A stretch of DNA of 39,585 bases from Nitrospirota bacterium (lineage in GTDB: Bacteria; Nitrospirota; Thermodesulfovibrionia; UBA6902; DSMQ01): positions 1 to 39,585 of the forward strand of contig JACRGX010000095.1 of the NCBI GenBank assembly GCA_016212185.1, in the 5' to 3' direction. The position numbers and the translations under genes were made by a program. Of this stretch, positions 9,316 through 16,828 are shown piece after piece (positions within the stretch are counted from its first letter, which is position 1; every line of letters begins with the position of its first letter). Below the pieces are notes generated by a model. It was not told the DNA's origin, ran no database searches, and was given only the letters and a program-made list of their open reading frames with translations.

Positions 9316-10572
9316 ATGGATATAAAATCATACGTTTTGAAAATGGCTAAAGAGGCTAAAGAAGGCGCAAGGGCTATTGCAAATGTCTCATCAGGGCAGA
9401 AGAGCAATGTTCTGATAAAGATGGCTGAGGCATTGGAGGCTGAGTCCGGAGCGCTGATTAAAGCCAACAAAAAAGATATTGAGGGAGCAAAGAAAAAGGG
9501 CTTGTCCAAAGCGCTTATTGACAGGCTTACGCTTAATGAGAAGAGGGTAAAGGAAATGGGGCAGGGACTGAGGGAAGTTTCTGCTTTGCCTGACCCTGTG
9601 GGTGAAATAGAAAAGATGAAGCAGAGACCGAACGGCATGATGGTAGGCAGGATGCGCGTGCCCATAGGAGTCATAGGGATAATTTATGAGTCAAGGCCTA
9701 ATGTCACGGCAGACGCCACAGGCTTGTGCCTGAAGGCAGGCAATGCCGTTATCTTAAGGGGCGGCTCTGAGGCAATTAATTCAAACAAGGCGATCGTAAA
9801 TATTTTACGGTCTGTTGCAAGAGTTCACGGCATTCATGAAGGCGTGATTACCTTTATTGACATTCCGGACAGGGAAGCAATAATGGAAATGCTTAAGCTT
9901 GAGGGGATTGTAGACCTGATAATTCCAAGAGGCGGCGAGGGGCTTATAAGGGCCGTGACTGAAAATTCAAGGATACCAGTGCTCAAGCACTACAAAGGTG
10001 TCTGCCATGTATTTGTTGACAGCGATGCTGACTTAAAAATGGCTGAGGACATATGCTTCAATGCAAAGGTGCAGAGGCCCGGCACCTGTAATGCGATGGA
10101 GACGATGCTTTTGGATAAAAAAATTGCAAAAGCCTTCCTCCCCGGGATTGTAAAGAGATTTAAAAAAGCAGGGGTAAAGCTTAAGGGCTGTCCTGAAAGC
10201 AGAAAGCTGGACGCATCACTCGCCTTTGCCAATGAAGAGGATTTTTACAGAGAATATCTTGATTTAATCCTGAACATAAAAATTGTAAAAGACATGGATG
10301 AGGCGATAAGGCATATTGCAAAATACAGCTCCGCGCACTCTGACGCAATAGTTACAACCAACCATGAAAAAGCCATGAGATTTTTAAGAGAGGTTGACTC
10401 GTCTGCGGTCTTTGTAAATGCCTCAACAAGGCTCAATGACGGCTATCAATTCGGTCTCGGCGCTGAGATAGGCATTGCAACCGACAAAATTCATGCGCGT
10501 GGACCAATGGGGCTTGAGGAATTGACCTGCATGAAATTCATTGTGCTCGGGAACGGGCAGATAAGGGAATAA
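9316..10572 (+). CDS. proA: Glutamate-5-semialdehyde dehydrogenase (gamma-glutamyl phosphate reductase)
   Basis: ProA reduces gamma-glutamyl phosphate to glutamate semialdehyde with NADPH, the second step of proline synthesis. The 418-residue sequence is full length and belongs to the aldehyde dehydrogenase fold. It has GVIGIIYESRPNVT (118-131), AVILRGGSEA (144-153) and the catalytic Cys C258 in VQRPGTCNAME. ATG at 9316 is preceded by AGGAGG. It stands alone: proB, which often neighbours it, is not in the window. The downstream region holds a three-unit heptad array and a small palindrome (ATAGCC-TTA-GGCTAT at 10640-10654). Confidence 0.97.
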   Translation: MDIKSYVLKMAKEAKEGARAIANVSSGQKSNVLIKMAEALEAESGALIKANKKDIEGAKKKGLSKALIDRLTLNEKRVKEMGQGLREVSALPDPVGEIEKMKQRPNGMMVGRMRVPIGVIGIIYESRPNVTADATGLCLKAGNAVILRGGSEAINSNKAIVNILRSVARVHGIHEGVITFIDIPDREAIMEMLKLEGIVDLIIPRGGEGLIRAVTENSRIPVLKHYKGVCHVFVDSDADLKMAEDICFNAKVQRPGTCNAMETMLLDKKIAKAFLPGIVKRFKKAGVKLKGCPESRKLDASLAFANEEDFYREYLDLILNIKIVKDMDEAIRHIAKYSSAHSDAIVTTNHEKAMRFLREVDSSAVFVNASTRLNDGYQFGLGAEIGIATDKIHARGPMGLEELTCMKFIVLGNGQIRE

Positions 10573-10581
10573 AAGACTGTG

Positions 10582-10602
10582 ATGCGTTATGCGTAATGGG
10601 TA
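10582..10602. repeat. Heptad array ATGCGTT/ATGCGTA/ATGGGTA
   Basis: Three contiguous 7-bp units start at 10582, 10589 and 10596, each beginning ATG and differing in the other four bases. They lie just after proA. The surrounding gap (10573-10738) shows no other gene. Confidence 0.6.
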
Positions 10603-10738
10603 AAAAATAAAATCACATCATGATGGGGCTGTGAGACTTGATAGCCTTAGGCTATTAATGATAAAGGTAAAATTACCCTGTTAATCTTGCTCTTTTTAGA
10701 AACTCAACAAACTCGTCTGACTCCGTATTCTAACACGA

Positions 10739-10900
10739 TTAATCCCATGGATTTGTAGCAGCGATTATTGTTACGAGGGCAGAAAAGACACTCAATCCAA
10801 CTCTGATTGATTGATAACTAAAATCGCCAACTGCTCTGGCAGCAGTCAGTCCTGAGATTAATGCTGTAAATAACGCAAGTTTGACATTTGTCCCTTTCAT
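10739..10900 (-). CDS. Small hydrophobic protein, unknown function
   Basis: A 53-residue reading frame begins at ATG (10898-10900, reverse) with a run of six G nine nt upstream, a strong Shine-Dalgarno of the kind used by other genes here. The product is hydrophobic with two possible short membrane segments (LALFTALISGLTA near residues 8-20 and VGLSVFSALVTIIAA near 33-47) and ends NPWD. An upstream in-frame ATG at 10960 would add 20 polar residues but has no ribosome site. I do not recognise a family. It is flanked by proA and a DUF4143 ATPase and has no obvious partner. Confidence 0.45.
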   Translation of the reverse strand: MKGTNVKLALFTALISGLTAARAVGDFSYQSIRVGLSVFSALVTIIAATNPWD

Positions 10901-11011
10901 TTTTTTATTCCCCCCATTCATTTTTTCTTGTAGATTATCACTAAAAGATAAAAGTTTCAAAAGAAATAGCGCATGCTACGCGTTGAAGAGTTAATCCGAT
11001 TAATTAATAAC

Positions 11012-11039
11012 TTGACTTTTATTTTTCTCGTGTTAAAAT
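11012..11039 (+). promoter_or_regulatory. Predicted promoter of the DUF4143 ATPase
   Basis: TTGACT (11012-11017), 16 bp, TAAAAT (11034-11039). The -10 box ends 5 nt before the ATG at 11045, and no Shine-Dalgarno is present, so transcription would start at or next to the start codon. Confidence 0.55.
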
Positions 11040-11044
11040 GAATT

Positions 11045-12286
11045 ATGCCTATTAAAAGGTTCATTTTTAACGAACTGGTCGCTCACCTTGCCAAAAAGGA
11101 AATGTCTTTGATTGTGGGGCCGAGGCAGGCAGGCAAGACCACTTTAATGCAGCAGCTTCAGGATTATCTGCAAAAAAAGGGTGAAAAGACTGTATTCCTG
11201 AGTCTTGATTTTGAAAGAGACCTGCCCCATTTCAATTCACAGACAGCTTTTTTGTCCAGGATAAAGCTTGAGTTAGGCAGCCGGAAGGGATATGTCTTCA
11301 TTGATGAAATACAGAGGAGAGAGAATGCGGGGATTTTTCTTAAAGGCATATATGATATGCAGACGCCCTATAAATTCATAATTTCCGGTTCAGGCAGTGT
11401 TGAATTGAAAGAGAAAGTGCATGAATCCCTCGCAGGCAGAAAAAGAATATTTGAACTTAATACAGTTTCGCTGAAGGAGTTTGTAGATTTTAAAACAGAA
11501 TATAAATATGAGGACAGGCTTAATAAAATTTTTCAGATAAATAAGACGGAAGGTTTGAGTCTCCTTATGGAGTATCTTAATTTCGGGGGTTATCCGAGGG
11601 TTATCCTTGAAGACACCTTTGAGGAGAAGCTGAAAATATTAGATGAGATTTATAGAAGCTATATTGAAAAGGATATTGCTTATCTTTTACGGGTAGAACG
11701 CATTGACGCATTCGGAAATTTAATAAGGCTTTTAGCGGGACAAGTCGGCAATATTATAAATCTTAATGAACTGTCCTCCACATTGGGCATATCTGTTCAA
11801 ACTGTAAAAAACTATCTTACTTATGCAGAGAAGACATTTATTGTTAAACGGCTTACGCCTTATTTCAGAAACCTGAGAAAAGAGATAAGCAAGTCGCCTA
11901 TAATATATTTTAATGATATTGGAATGAGGAACTTCAGTTTTGGCAGATTCGGCAAATACAGGACGTTATCTGAAATGGGATTTCTCTTTCAAAATCTTAT
12001 ATATCCTCTACTAACCGAAAGGATAAGACATGACGGCAGCACTATACACTTCTGGAGGACAAAGGATAAGGCAGAGGTTGATTTCATTATAAACAAGGGC
12101 GACAAAGTAATACCTGTTGAAGTAAAATGTAAGGAGTTGAAAGATAAAGTTGTCGCCCGCTCGCTAAGGGGATTCCTAAACAGGTATAATCCTGAAGAGG
12201 CGTGGGTTGTTAATCTTAGTTATCAGGAAGAAGAAAAAATAGGACAGACACGTGTTAGATTTATTCCCTTTTTTGAACTTTTGTAG
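11045..12286 (+). CDS. AAA_14 / DUF4143 ATPase
   Basis: This 413-residue protein has an N-terminal AAA+ domain with Walker A GPRQAGKTT (25-33) and Walker B YVFIDEIQ (83-90), plus the sensor-like FIISGSGS segment near 111-118. A winged-helix region follows (LNELSSTLGISVQTVKNYL, about 239-257). The C-terminal DUF4143 region has a D...ExK arrangement (AEVDFII then PVEVKCK, about 342-362), a nuclease-like core. The family is common and frequently spread by transfer, with no firm role; proposals include restriction-like or regulatory DNA functions. It stands alone between proA and nadD, with a near-leaderless promoter. Function remains unassigned. Confidence 0.85.
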   Translation: MPIKRFIFNELVAHLAKKEMSLIVGPRQAGKTTLMQQLQDYLQKKGEKTVFLSLDFERDLPHFNSQTAFLSRIKLELGSRKGYVFIDEIQRRENAGIFLKGIYDMQTPYKFIISGSGSVELKEKVHESLAGRKRIFELNTVSLKEFVDFKTEYKYEDRLNKIFQINKTEGLSLLMEYLNFGGYPRVILEDTFEEKLKILDEIYRSYIEKDIAYLLRVERIDAFGNLIRLLAGQVGNIINLNELSSTLGISVQTVKNYLTYAEKTFIVKRLTPYFRNLRKEISKSPIIYFNDIGMRNFSFGRFGKYRTLSEMGFLFQNLIYPLLTERIRHDGSTIHFWRTKDKAEVDFIINKGDKVIPVEVKCKELKDKVVARSLRGFLNRYNPEEAWVVNLSYQEEEKIGQTRVRFIPFFELL

Positions 12287-12307
12287 CTATTAAGAAAGTA
12301 GAATAAC

Positions 12308-12964
12308 ATGAGACTCGGCATTTTCGGCGGCACATTAAACCCCATACATTACGGACATCTGCGGGCTGCCGAGGAAGTGCGCGGGATGCTTAAGCTTGAC
12401 AAGATACTTTTTATCCCGTCAGGCAAACCACCTTTTAAAAAACCTGAACTTGCTTCCGGAGGCCGCCGTTATGAAATGACAAAGATTGCCGTGAGGGGAA
12501 ATCCTTTTTTTGATGTTTCAGACATTGAATTAAAAAGACGCGGTGTGTCATATACTGTGGATACATTAAGCAGTCTGACGGGTAAATTTAAAAACGCAGA
12601 GTTTTTTTTTATTCTCGGCATTGATGCCTTCCTTGACCTGCCTTTATGGAAAGAGTCTGACAAACTCCTCGGACTTGCAAACATAGTTGTAATCTCAAGA
12701 CCCGGTTTTTCGTTTGCTGATCTGGCATCCTCCCCGTATCTTAAGGGAGGCGCTGTGAAGACACTGCGGGGATTTGATAAGGGGGACAAAACTTCCCTGT
12801 CTTTTAAGGCAGGCTCAGGCAGTAAGATATTCCTTTGCAGGATTACAGGGCTTGACATCTCGGCATCCAGCGCCCGAAGGCTGATACGCTCAGGGAAAAG
12901 CATAAAATACCTCTTGCCTGATTCAGTGGAATCCTATATAATTTCAAATAAGATATATAGATAG
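12308..12964 (+). CDS. nadD: Nicotinate-nucleotide adenylyltransferase
   Basis: NadD transfers AMP from ATP to nicotinate mononucleotide, giving deamido-NAD in NAD synthesis. The 218-residue sequence has the nucleotidyltransferase signature GIFGGTLNPIHYGHL (4-18, HxGH type), the FIPSGKPPFKK substrate loop (about 36-46), FILGIDAFLDLP (about 101-112) and the C-terminal ISASSARRLIRSG motif (about 184-196). It is the first gene of a likely operon with rsfS, lapAB and the HARP gene; nadD-rsfS adjacency is common in bacteria. A heptad array fills the gap before rsfS. Confidence 0.95.
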   Translation: MRLGIFGGTLNPIHYGHLRAAEEVRGMLKLDKILFIPSGKPPFKKPELASGGRRYEMTKIAVRGNPFFDVSDIELKRRGVSYTVDTLSSLTGKFKNAEFFFILGIDAFLDLPLWKESDKLLGLANIVVISRPGFSFADLASSPYLKGGAVKTLRGFDKGDKTSLSFKAGSGSKIFLCRITGLDISASSARRLIRSGKSIKYLLPDSVESYIISNKIYR

Positions 12965-13041
12965 AGTGAATAGTGAACAGTATTTAGTGAATAGGTTTTT
13001 ATAGTTTTTTGTCTTAACTGTTCACTGTTTACTGTTAACTG
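12965..13041. repeat. Two heptad arrays, mirrored
   Basis: Units of 7 bp start at 12965, 12972, 12979 and 12986 (AGTGAAT, AGTGAAC, AGTATTT, AGTGAAT). A second set at 13018, 13025 and 13032 (CTGTTCA, CTGTTTA, CTGTTAA) is largely the reverse complement of the first. The two halves could pair as a long hairpin in the nadD-rsfS transcript. Confidence 0.8.
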
Positions 13042-13060
13042 AGAGAAAGGGGGGAGACCC

Positions 13061-13450
13061 TTAAACAGTAAAACAAAGGCTATAAGGGCTGCAAAAATAG
13101 CCTCAAATAAAAAAGCCCGGAATATAGCAGTCCTTGATTTAAGGAGCCTTACGACTATTGCGGATTATTTTGTAATCTGCTCCGGTGACAATCCGGCGCA
13201 TATAAAAGTATTGTCAGAAGCGATAAAGGAAAATTTTTCAAAGGACAAGATACGTTTTTTCGGCATTGAGGGAGTTGATTCCGCACGGTGGATTTTAATG
13301 GATTACGGCGATGTGATAATCCATATTTTTGATGATGATACGAGGATCTATTACGAACTTGAAAAACTGTGGCTTGACGCACCGAGGATACCAGTGAAAG
13401 CTGCGCTCCGTATAAGAAAAACAAAGGCAGAGATCCGAAAAGATGACTAA
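13061..13450 (+). CDS. rsfS: Ribosomal silencing factor RsfS, apparent TTA start
   Basis: RsfS binds ribosomal protein uL14 and blocks subunit joining during starvation. The frame shows the family core: LDLRSLTTIADYFVICSG, GVDSARWILMDYGDVIIHIF and YYELEKLW. The only canonical start in frame is TTG at 13211, which would delete the conserved N-terminal half. The frame is open from 13043. A strong Shine-Dalgarno (GGGGGGAG, 13049-13056) points to codon 13061, which is TTA. The next residues (NSKTKAIRAA) align with the N-terminus of Bacillus YqeL (MNSQSLAKLA, from memory). I therefore place the start at 13061 (129 residues). It could be a TTG-to-TTA change, a rare start or a sequence error. It overlaps lapAB by 8 bp. 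Confidence 0.85.
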   Translation, partial: LNSKTKAIRAAKIASNKKARNIAVLDLRSLTTIADYFVICSGDNPAHIKVLSEAIKENFSKDKIRFFGIEGVDSARWILMDYGDVIIHIFDDDTRIYYELEKLWLDAPRIPVKAALRIRKTKAEIRKDD

Positions 13451-14759
13451 ATTTGTAGTATTCCTTTTTATAGTATTCATAACCGCACTCGGCTATCTCG
13501 CAATCCTGAATAAAGAAACAATCACCCTTAATCTTGGCGCCGGGCATATTTACGAAGTCCCCAAGGTCGCCTTAATCCTCATCTCCAGCGCATTCGGCGC
13601 CCTTGCAATGCTTGTGATAACTGCCGTCAGGGATCTGAAGCAGTATATTGAAAACTGGCAGGGCATGCGTAGGCATAAAAAAGATCTTCAGATACAGGAA
13701 TTATATTCAAAGGCGCTGGATGCCTTTATTGCGTTGAGGTACGATGAGGCATCTGAAATTTTTAACGGTATTGTTGAGGAACAGCCCGAGCATCTGAATT
13801 CACTGCTAAGGCTCGGCGATATTGCATTTGTAACAGGCGATATGCTCAAGGCAAAGGACTTTTACTCAAAGGCAAAGGAAGTGCGTCCCAAAAGCATTGA
13901 GGTTCTGTTTTCCCTTGAAAAGGTCTTTGAGGCGGAGCAGAAATGGCAGGAGGCATTAAGATACCTTGACAATATCATTGAGATGGATGAGGAAAATCCC
14001 ATGGCGCTTTTCAGGAAGAGGGAGATTCATGAAAGAAACAAAAACTGGGAGGAGCTGCTTGATACCCAGTATAAAATCCTTAAAAGCGACATATCGCAGA
14101 AAGAAAAACAGACAGAGCACAAAAATCTTATCGGCTACAAGTATGAACTTGGACGGCATTATCTTGAAAAAGGCGACATAGAAAAGGCCAAAAAGACTTT
14201 AAGGGCAATTATAAAACTTGATAAAAATTTCGTAGCCGCCTATCTTGCGCTTGCCGAGTCATATTTAAGGGGCGGGGATATTGAGGAGGCCGAGGATATC
14301 CTGATGAAAGGACTTGAGACCACCTCTGCCATGGTCTTTCTTTTGAGGCTTGAGGACCTGTTAATTGATGCCGGCGAGCCGGGCAGGATTATAGACATTT
14401 ATCAGAATGTGATCCAGAACAATCCAAGGGATCCAAAGCTTCAGTTTTTCTTTTCAAAGCTGTATTACCGCCTTGAAATGATAGATTATGCTTTTGAGAG
14501 AATTACTGCCGTGCTGGATACCACGGCAGTGGATTATCCCGACCTGCACACGCTTCTTGGCAATATTTATGAAAAACACATGCAGTACGACAGGGCTGCT
14601 GCGGAATTTAAAAAGGCATTAAAGGTGCAAAAACTCTTCCTTGTGCCTTTCTGCTGCTCTGAATGCAGTTATATCACAAAAGACTGGGTAGGCAGATGCC
14701 CTGAATGCAAATCATGGAATACACTCACCATTGACCTTGATGGAACCTGTAAAGTTTAG
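13443..14759 (+). CDS. lapB: LapA-LapB fusion, LPS assembly TPR protein with rubredoxin-like domain
   Basis: The first about 68 residues form a LapA-type (DUF1049) module with two membrane helices (about 4-22 and 42-62). It is followed by a cytoplasmic coiled linker and about eight TPR repeats (about 88-400). The C-terminus is the LapB rubredoxin-like knuckle with C405, C408, C419 and C422. In Escherichia coli LapA and LapB are separate proteins; LapB (with FtsH) controls LpxC turnover and LPS assembly. Here both are one 438-residue chain. The start overlaps rsfS and the end overlaps the HARP gene, so it is the centre of a tightly packed operon. The presence of LapB supports an LPS-bearing outer membrane. 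Confidence 0.9.
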   Translation: MTKFVVFLFIVFITALGYLAILNKETITLNLGAGHIYEVPKVALILISSAFGALAMLVITAVRDLKQYIENWQGMRRHKKDLQIQELYSKALDAFIALRYDEASEIFNGIVEEQPEHLNSLLRLGDIAFVTGDMLKAKDFYSKAKEVRPKSIEVLFSLEKVFEAEQKWQEALRYLDNIIEMDEENPMALFRKREIHERNKNWEELLDTQYKILKSDISQKEKQTEHKNLIGYKYELGRHYLEKGDIEKAKKTLRAIIKLDKNFVAAYLALAESYLRGGDIEEAEDILMKGLETTSAMVFLLRLEDLLIDAGEPGRIIDIYQNVIQNNPRDPKLQFFFSKLYYRLEMIDYAFERITAVLDTTAVDYPDLHTLLGNIYEKHMQYDRAAAEFKKALKVQKLFLVPFCCSECSYITKDWVGRCPECKSWNTLTIDLDGTCKV

Positions 14760-15357
14760 CAGAGAAAAGGTAGTCCTTGATACAAGCCTGTTTGTAAACC
14801 CCGATGTGCGCAATGATTTCGGAGACACTCCGACAAAAGCGCTTGAGGGTTTTCTCTTTCTTGCGGCGCAGATTCCCACGCTTGATTTTTACATGCCGTC
14901 ATCCATATTCAAGGAGCTTCTGAATTTTATAGAGCCTGACAGGATTACAGGCGACCTGCTTACAATCCTTCATCAAAAGTCGCCTAACAAGCACGAGCTT
15001 TTTTTCCCCTCGGTTCTGCTTTATGAATTTATTGAGGAAACCAGAGAGAGGGTTAACAAAGGGCTCAGGGCCGCTGAAAAGGCAGTCAGAGGCGTGCAGA
15101 AAAAAGATGAAAAGGAAATTATTCAGGAATTGAGGAGGCAGTACAGAGAGGCTCTCAGGGAAGGGATAATTGACAGCAAAGAGGATGTTGATTTGATACT
15201 GCTTGCAAAAGAGCTGAATGCCCTGCTTGTTACAGCGGATCAGGGACTTATAAAATGGGCTGAAAAATTCGGCATCAGATGGCTCCTGCCCAATAAATTC
15301 AAAGACTATCTGCTGAGTACAATAAAAAAAACAAAGAGCGCTGAGGTTTTCTTGTAG
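14740..15357 (+). CDS. HARP-type RNA-free RNase P (PIN domain, former 'RNA ligase partner')
   Basis: This is a PIN-domain protein of the family annotated as UPF0278 or RNA ligase partner, now known as HARP, homologues of Aquifex RNase P. HARPs cleave 5' leaders from pre-tRNA without an RNA subunit. Numbered from the ATG at 14740 (205 residues), the acidic residues are D14 (VLDTSLF), D145, D149 and D151 (DSKEDVD) and D167 (TADQG). Their spacing matches, as I recall it, the catalytic D7, D138, D142 and D160 of Aquifex aq_880. The central helical insertion (about 95-140) is also typical. A TTG three codons earlier is an alternative start. The 5' end overlaps lapB by 20 bp. Whether the genome also encodes RNA-based RNase P cannot be seen here. 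Confidence 0.85.
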   Translation: MEPVKFSREKVVLDTSLFVNPDVRNDFGDTPTKALEGFLFLAAQIPTLDFYMPSSIFKELLNFIEPDRITGDLLTILHQKSPNKHELFFPSVLLYEFIEETRERVNKGLRAAEKAVRGVQKKDEKEIIQELRRQYREALREGIIDSKEDVDLILLAKELNALLVTADQGLIKWAEKFGIRWLLPNKFKDYLLSTIKKTKSAEVFL

Positions 15358-15386
15358 GCTTCGCAAAGAAGCAGGGGCAGGTTTTA

Positions 15387-15433
15387 ACTTTTAGAGTATA
15401 TAGCAAAATGGCATTATAAAAAACGCTAAAAGT
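15387..15433. repeat. Inverted repeat between convergent HARP and protease genes
   Basis: ACTTTTAG (15387-15394) and CTAAAAGT (15426-15433) are perfect reverse complements with a 31-nt spacer. A smaller GCTTC/GAAGC hairpin lies just after the HARP stop (15358-15372). They may form a weak bidirectional terminator. There is no clean T-run. Confidence 0.35.
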
Positions 15434-15458
15434 AAAGACTTGACCCCCATCACATTAA

Positions 15459-16484
15459 TTATTTCCAGCCTTGACTAACAATCCGAAATCCGACCTGTTC
15501 CTGCGGAACTTGTACCGGTCCCTGCGGTGTCTGTTGTACGACATTCACCTGCTGTTTTCGAAAGTCAGCAGAAATCTCATAATAATTTGACAATTGCTGA
15601 CTTTCAATGAAAGCGATTTTGTAATTTTTCTTATTTTGTACTGCATTTAGCCCAAGTTCATTCTCGGGATTCCATATTTTCCCGAATTCTAATTCTTTAT
15701 TATATTCCTCATACAGATTAGTCATCGCTTTCGAAAGGATGTCATTCGCGTTTACAATTGTTTTGATGCCTAAATCTTCATACGCCTCTTTCCTTCCAAT
15801 GAGATATTGGTGGGAATACAGCTTTTCCGTAAAATAATCAACAATCTTCTCAATTTCATCTTCTTTAAGTTGTATTTTGTGGCTTTTAAGGAGTCGCTTT
15901 GCAAGAATACGGATAAGGTTGTGGATACGATTCACGTTCCCAAGTGCTAATGGATGGATTTGTGGGTTCGATTCAATAAATTTTGTGAATATTCTTGAAA
16001 GCTCTTCATCTCCTTTAATTCCGAATTTAATTTTTGCTAAGTCGAAATATGCCATCACGTCCTCTACGCTTATTGGAATTCTGTTTTGAGGATTCGTCGG
16101 ATCAAGAGGATTAAACACATTTGCAGTTGAAGGATCAATAGGTGAAAGTTCAGAGAGGTTGCTCATCACAATTTCATCCGCACCGAGTGCAATCATTGTT
16201 GCCGAACTGTGTGCTTTATAAGGGACCAGCACAGAAAACTTATCGCAATATTCACGGACCATGGCGACCAGCCTCCACGGGACCATTGTGTCCCCTCCCG
16301 CGCTATAGAGAAACAAGTCAATATTTTGAATGTTACCGATAGTCTGAAGCTGCTTGCTTATAAACGGTATCACATCCATAGCAATCCGTGCGTTAAACGG
16401 CCCCTGTCGATCACTCGTCAAGTACGTGATTACCCGCGATTCCCGCAAGCCTTCTATTTGTTGAATAAGTTGTTTTCTATCCAT
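15459..16484 (-). CDS. SDH-family serine protease, ClpP/crotonase fold
   Basis: The 341-residue protein matches the serine dehydrogenase proteinase family (PF01972), a ClpP/SppA-like fold. Visible marks are LFLYSAGGDT (about 57-66, oxyanion strand) and YKAHSSATMIALGADEIVM (about 89-107) with the probable nucleophile S94 in SSAT, followed by the helix that positions it. The C-terminal third is helical, then a Gln/Pro-rich tail. No signal peptide or membrane anchor is obvious. The codons (CGA, CGC, TCG, ACG) differ from neighbouring genes, which favour AGG/AGA. It sits alone about 100 bp from tRNA-Leu, so it may have been acquired by transfer. Its substrate is unknown. Confidence 0.8.
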   Translation of the reverse strand: MDRKQLIQQIEGLRESRVITYLTSDRQGPFNARIAMDVIPFISKQLQTIGNIQNIDLFLYSAGGDTMVPWRLVAMVREYCDKFSVLVPYKAHSSATMIALGADEIVMSNLSELSPIDPSTANVFNPLDPTNPQNRIPISVEDVMAYFDLAKIKFGIKGDEELSRIFTKFIESNPQIHPLALGNVNRIHNLIRILAKRLLKSHKIQLKEDEIEKIVDYFTEKLYSHQYLIGRKEAYEDLGIKTIVNANDILSKAMTNLYEEYNKELEFGKIWNPENELGLNAVQNKKNYKIAFIESQQLSNYYEISADFRKQQVNVVQQTPQGPVQVPQEQVGFRIVSQGWK

Positions 16485-16499
16485 GATTTTAGCTCATCT

Positions 16500-16528
16500 A
16501 TTTTAGCATTATCCCTGGATTACTTCAA
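16500..16528 (-). promoter_or_regulatory. Predicted promoter of the SDH protease gene
   Basis: On the reverse strand TTGAAG (16523-16528), 17 bp, TAAAAT (16500-16505). The -10 box lies 15 nt before the start codon, leaving a leader of about 8 nt without a Shine-Dalgarno. Confidence 0.5.
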
Positions 16529-16587
16529 ATAAATATGAAGCACCTGTAGTATGACTGGAATGGTATAGAAAGGGAAATACAGGGACA

Positions 16588-16674
16588 TGGTGCCGAAGGC
16601 GGGATTTGAACCCGCACGGAATTGCTCCCACCAGACCCTGAACCTGGCGCGTCTGCCAGTTCCGCCACTTCGGC
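16588..16674 (-). tRNA. tRNA-Leu (CAG)
   Basis: Read on the reverse strand this is an 87-nt class II tRNA with acceptor GCCGAAG paired to CTTCGGC, a long variable arm, a T-arm of GGGTTCAAATCCC type and an encoded CCA (16588-16590). The anticodon stem CCAGG/TCTGG encloses the loop TTCAGGG, giving anticodon CAG, which reads CUG. Confidence 0.96.
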
Positions 16675-16718
16675 ATTTTCAAAAGACAGTTATAAGTGAA
16701 TAGCTAAAAAAATAGATA

Positions 16719-16828
16719 CAAGATTCATGATTCAAGATGCAAGTAAAAATTTAAGCTTTAAAACCTGAAGCTCAATATTATTCTTATGTCCGTCACTCTT
16801 AACTTTCAACTCTCAACTCTTAACTATT
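16719..16828. repeat. Two heptad arrays beside tRNA-Leu and a lipoprotein gene
   Basis: Units of 7 bp run from 16719 (CAAGATT, CATGATT, CAAGATG, then CAAG) and from 16801 (AACTTTC, AACTCTC, AACTCTT, AACTATT). The second array overlaps the last codons of the lipoprotein gene. A shorter AACTCTTAACTT tract overlaps the end of the flippase-like gene at 7257-7268. Confidence 0.7.

Noticed and set aside
9222-9674. 150-codon reverse frame opposite proA
   Set aside because: It lies antisense to the clear proA start and has Ser/Phe-rich antisense composition with no family.
12469-12903. 144-codon reverse frame opposite nadD
   Set aside because: It is antisense to conserved nadD motifs and has no ribosome site or homology.
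14899-15366. 155-codon reverse frame opposite the HARP gene
   Set aside because: It is antisense to the catalytic PIN domain and has no recognisable features.
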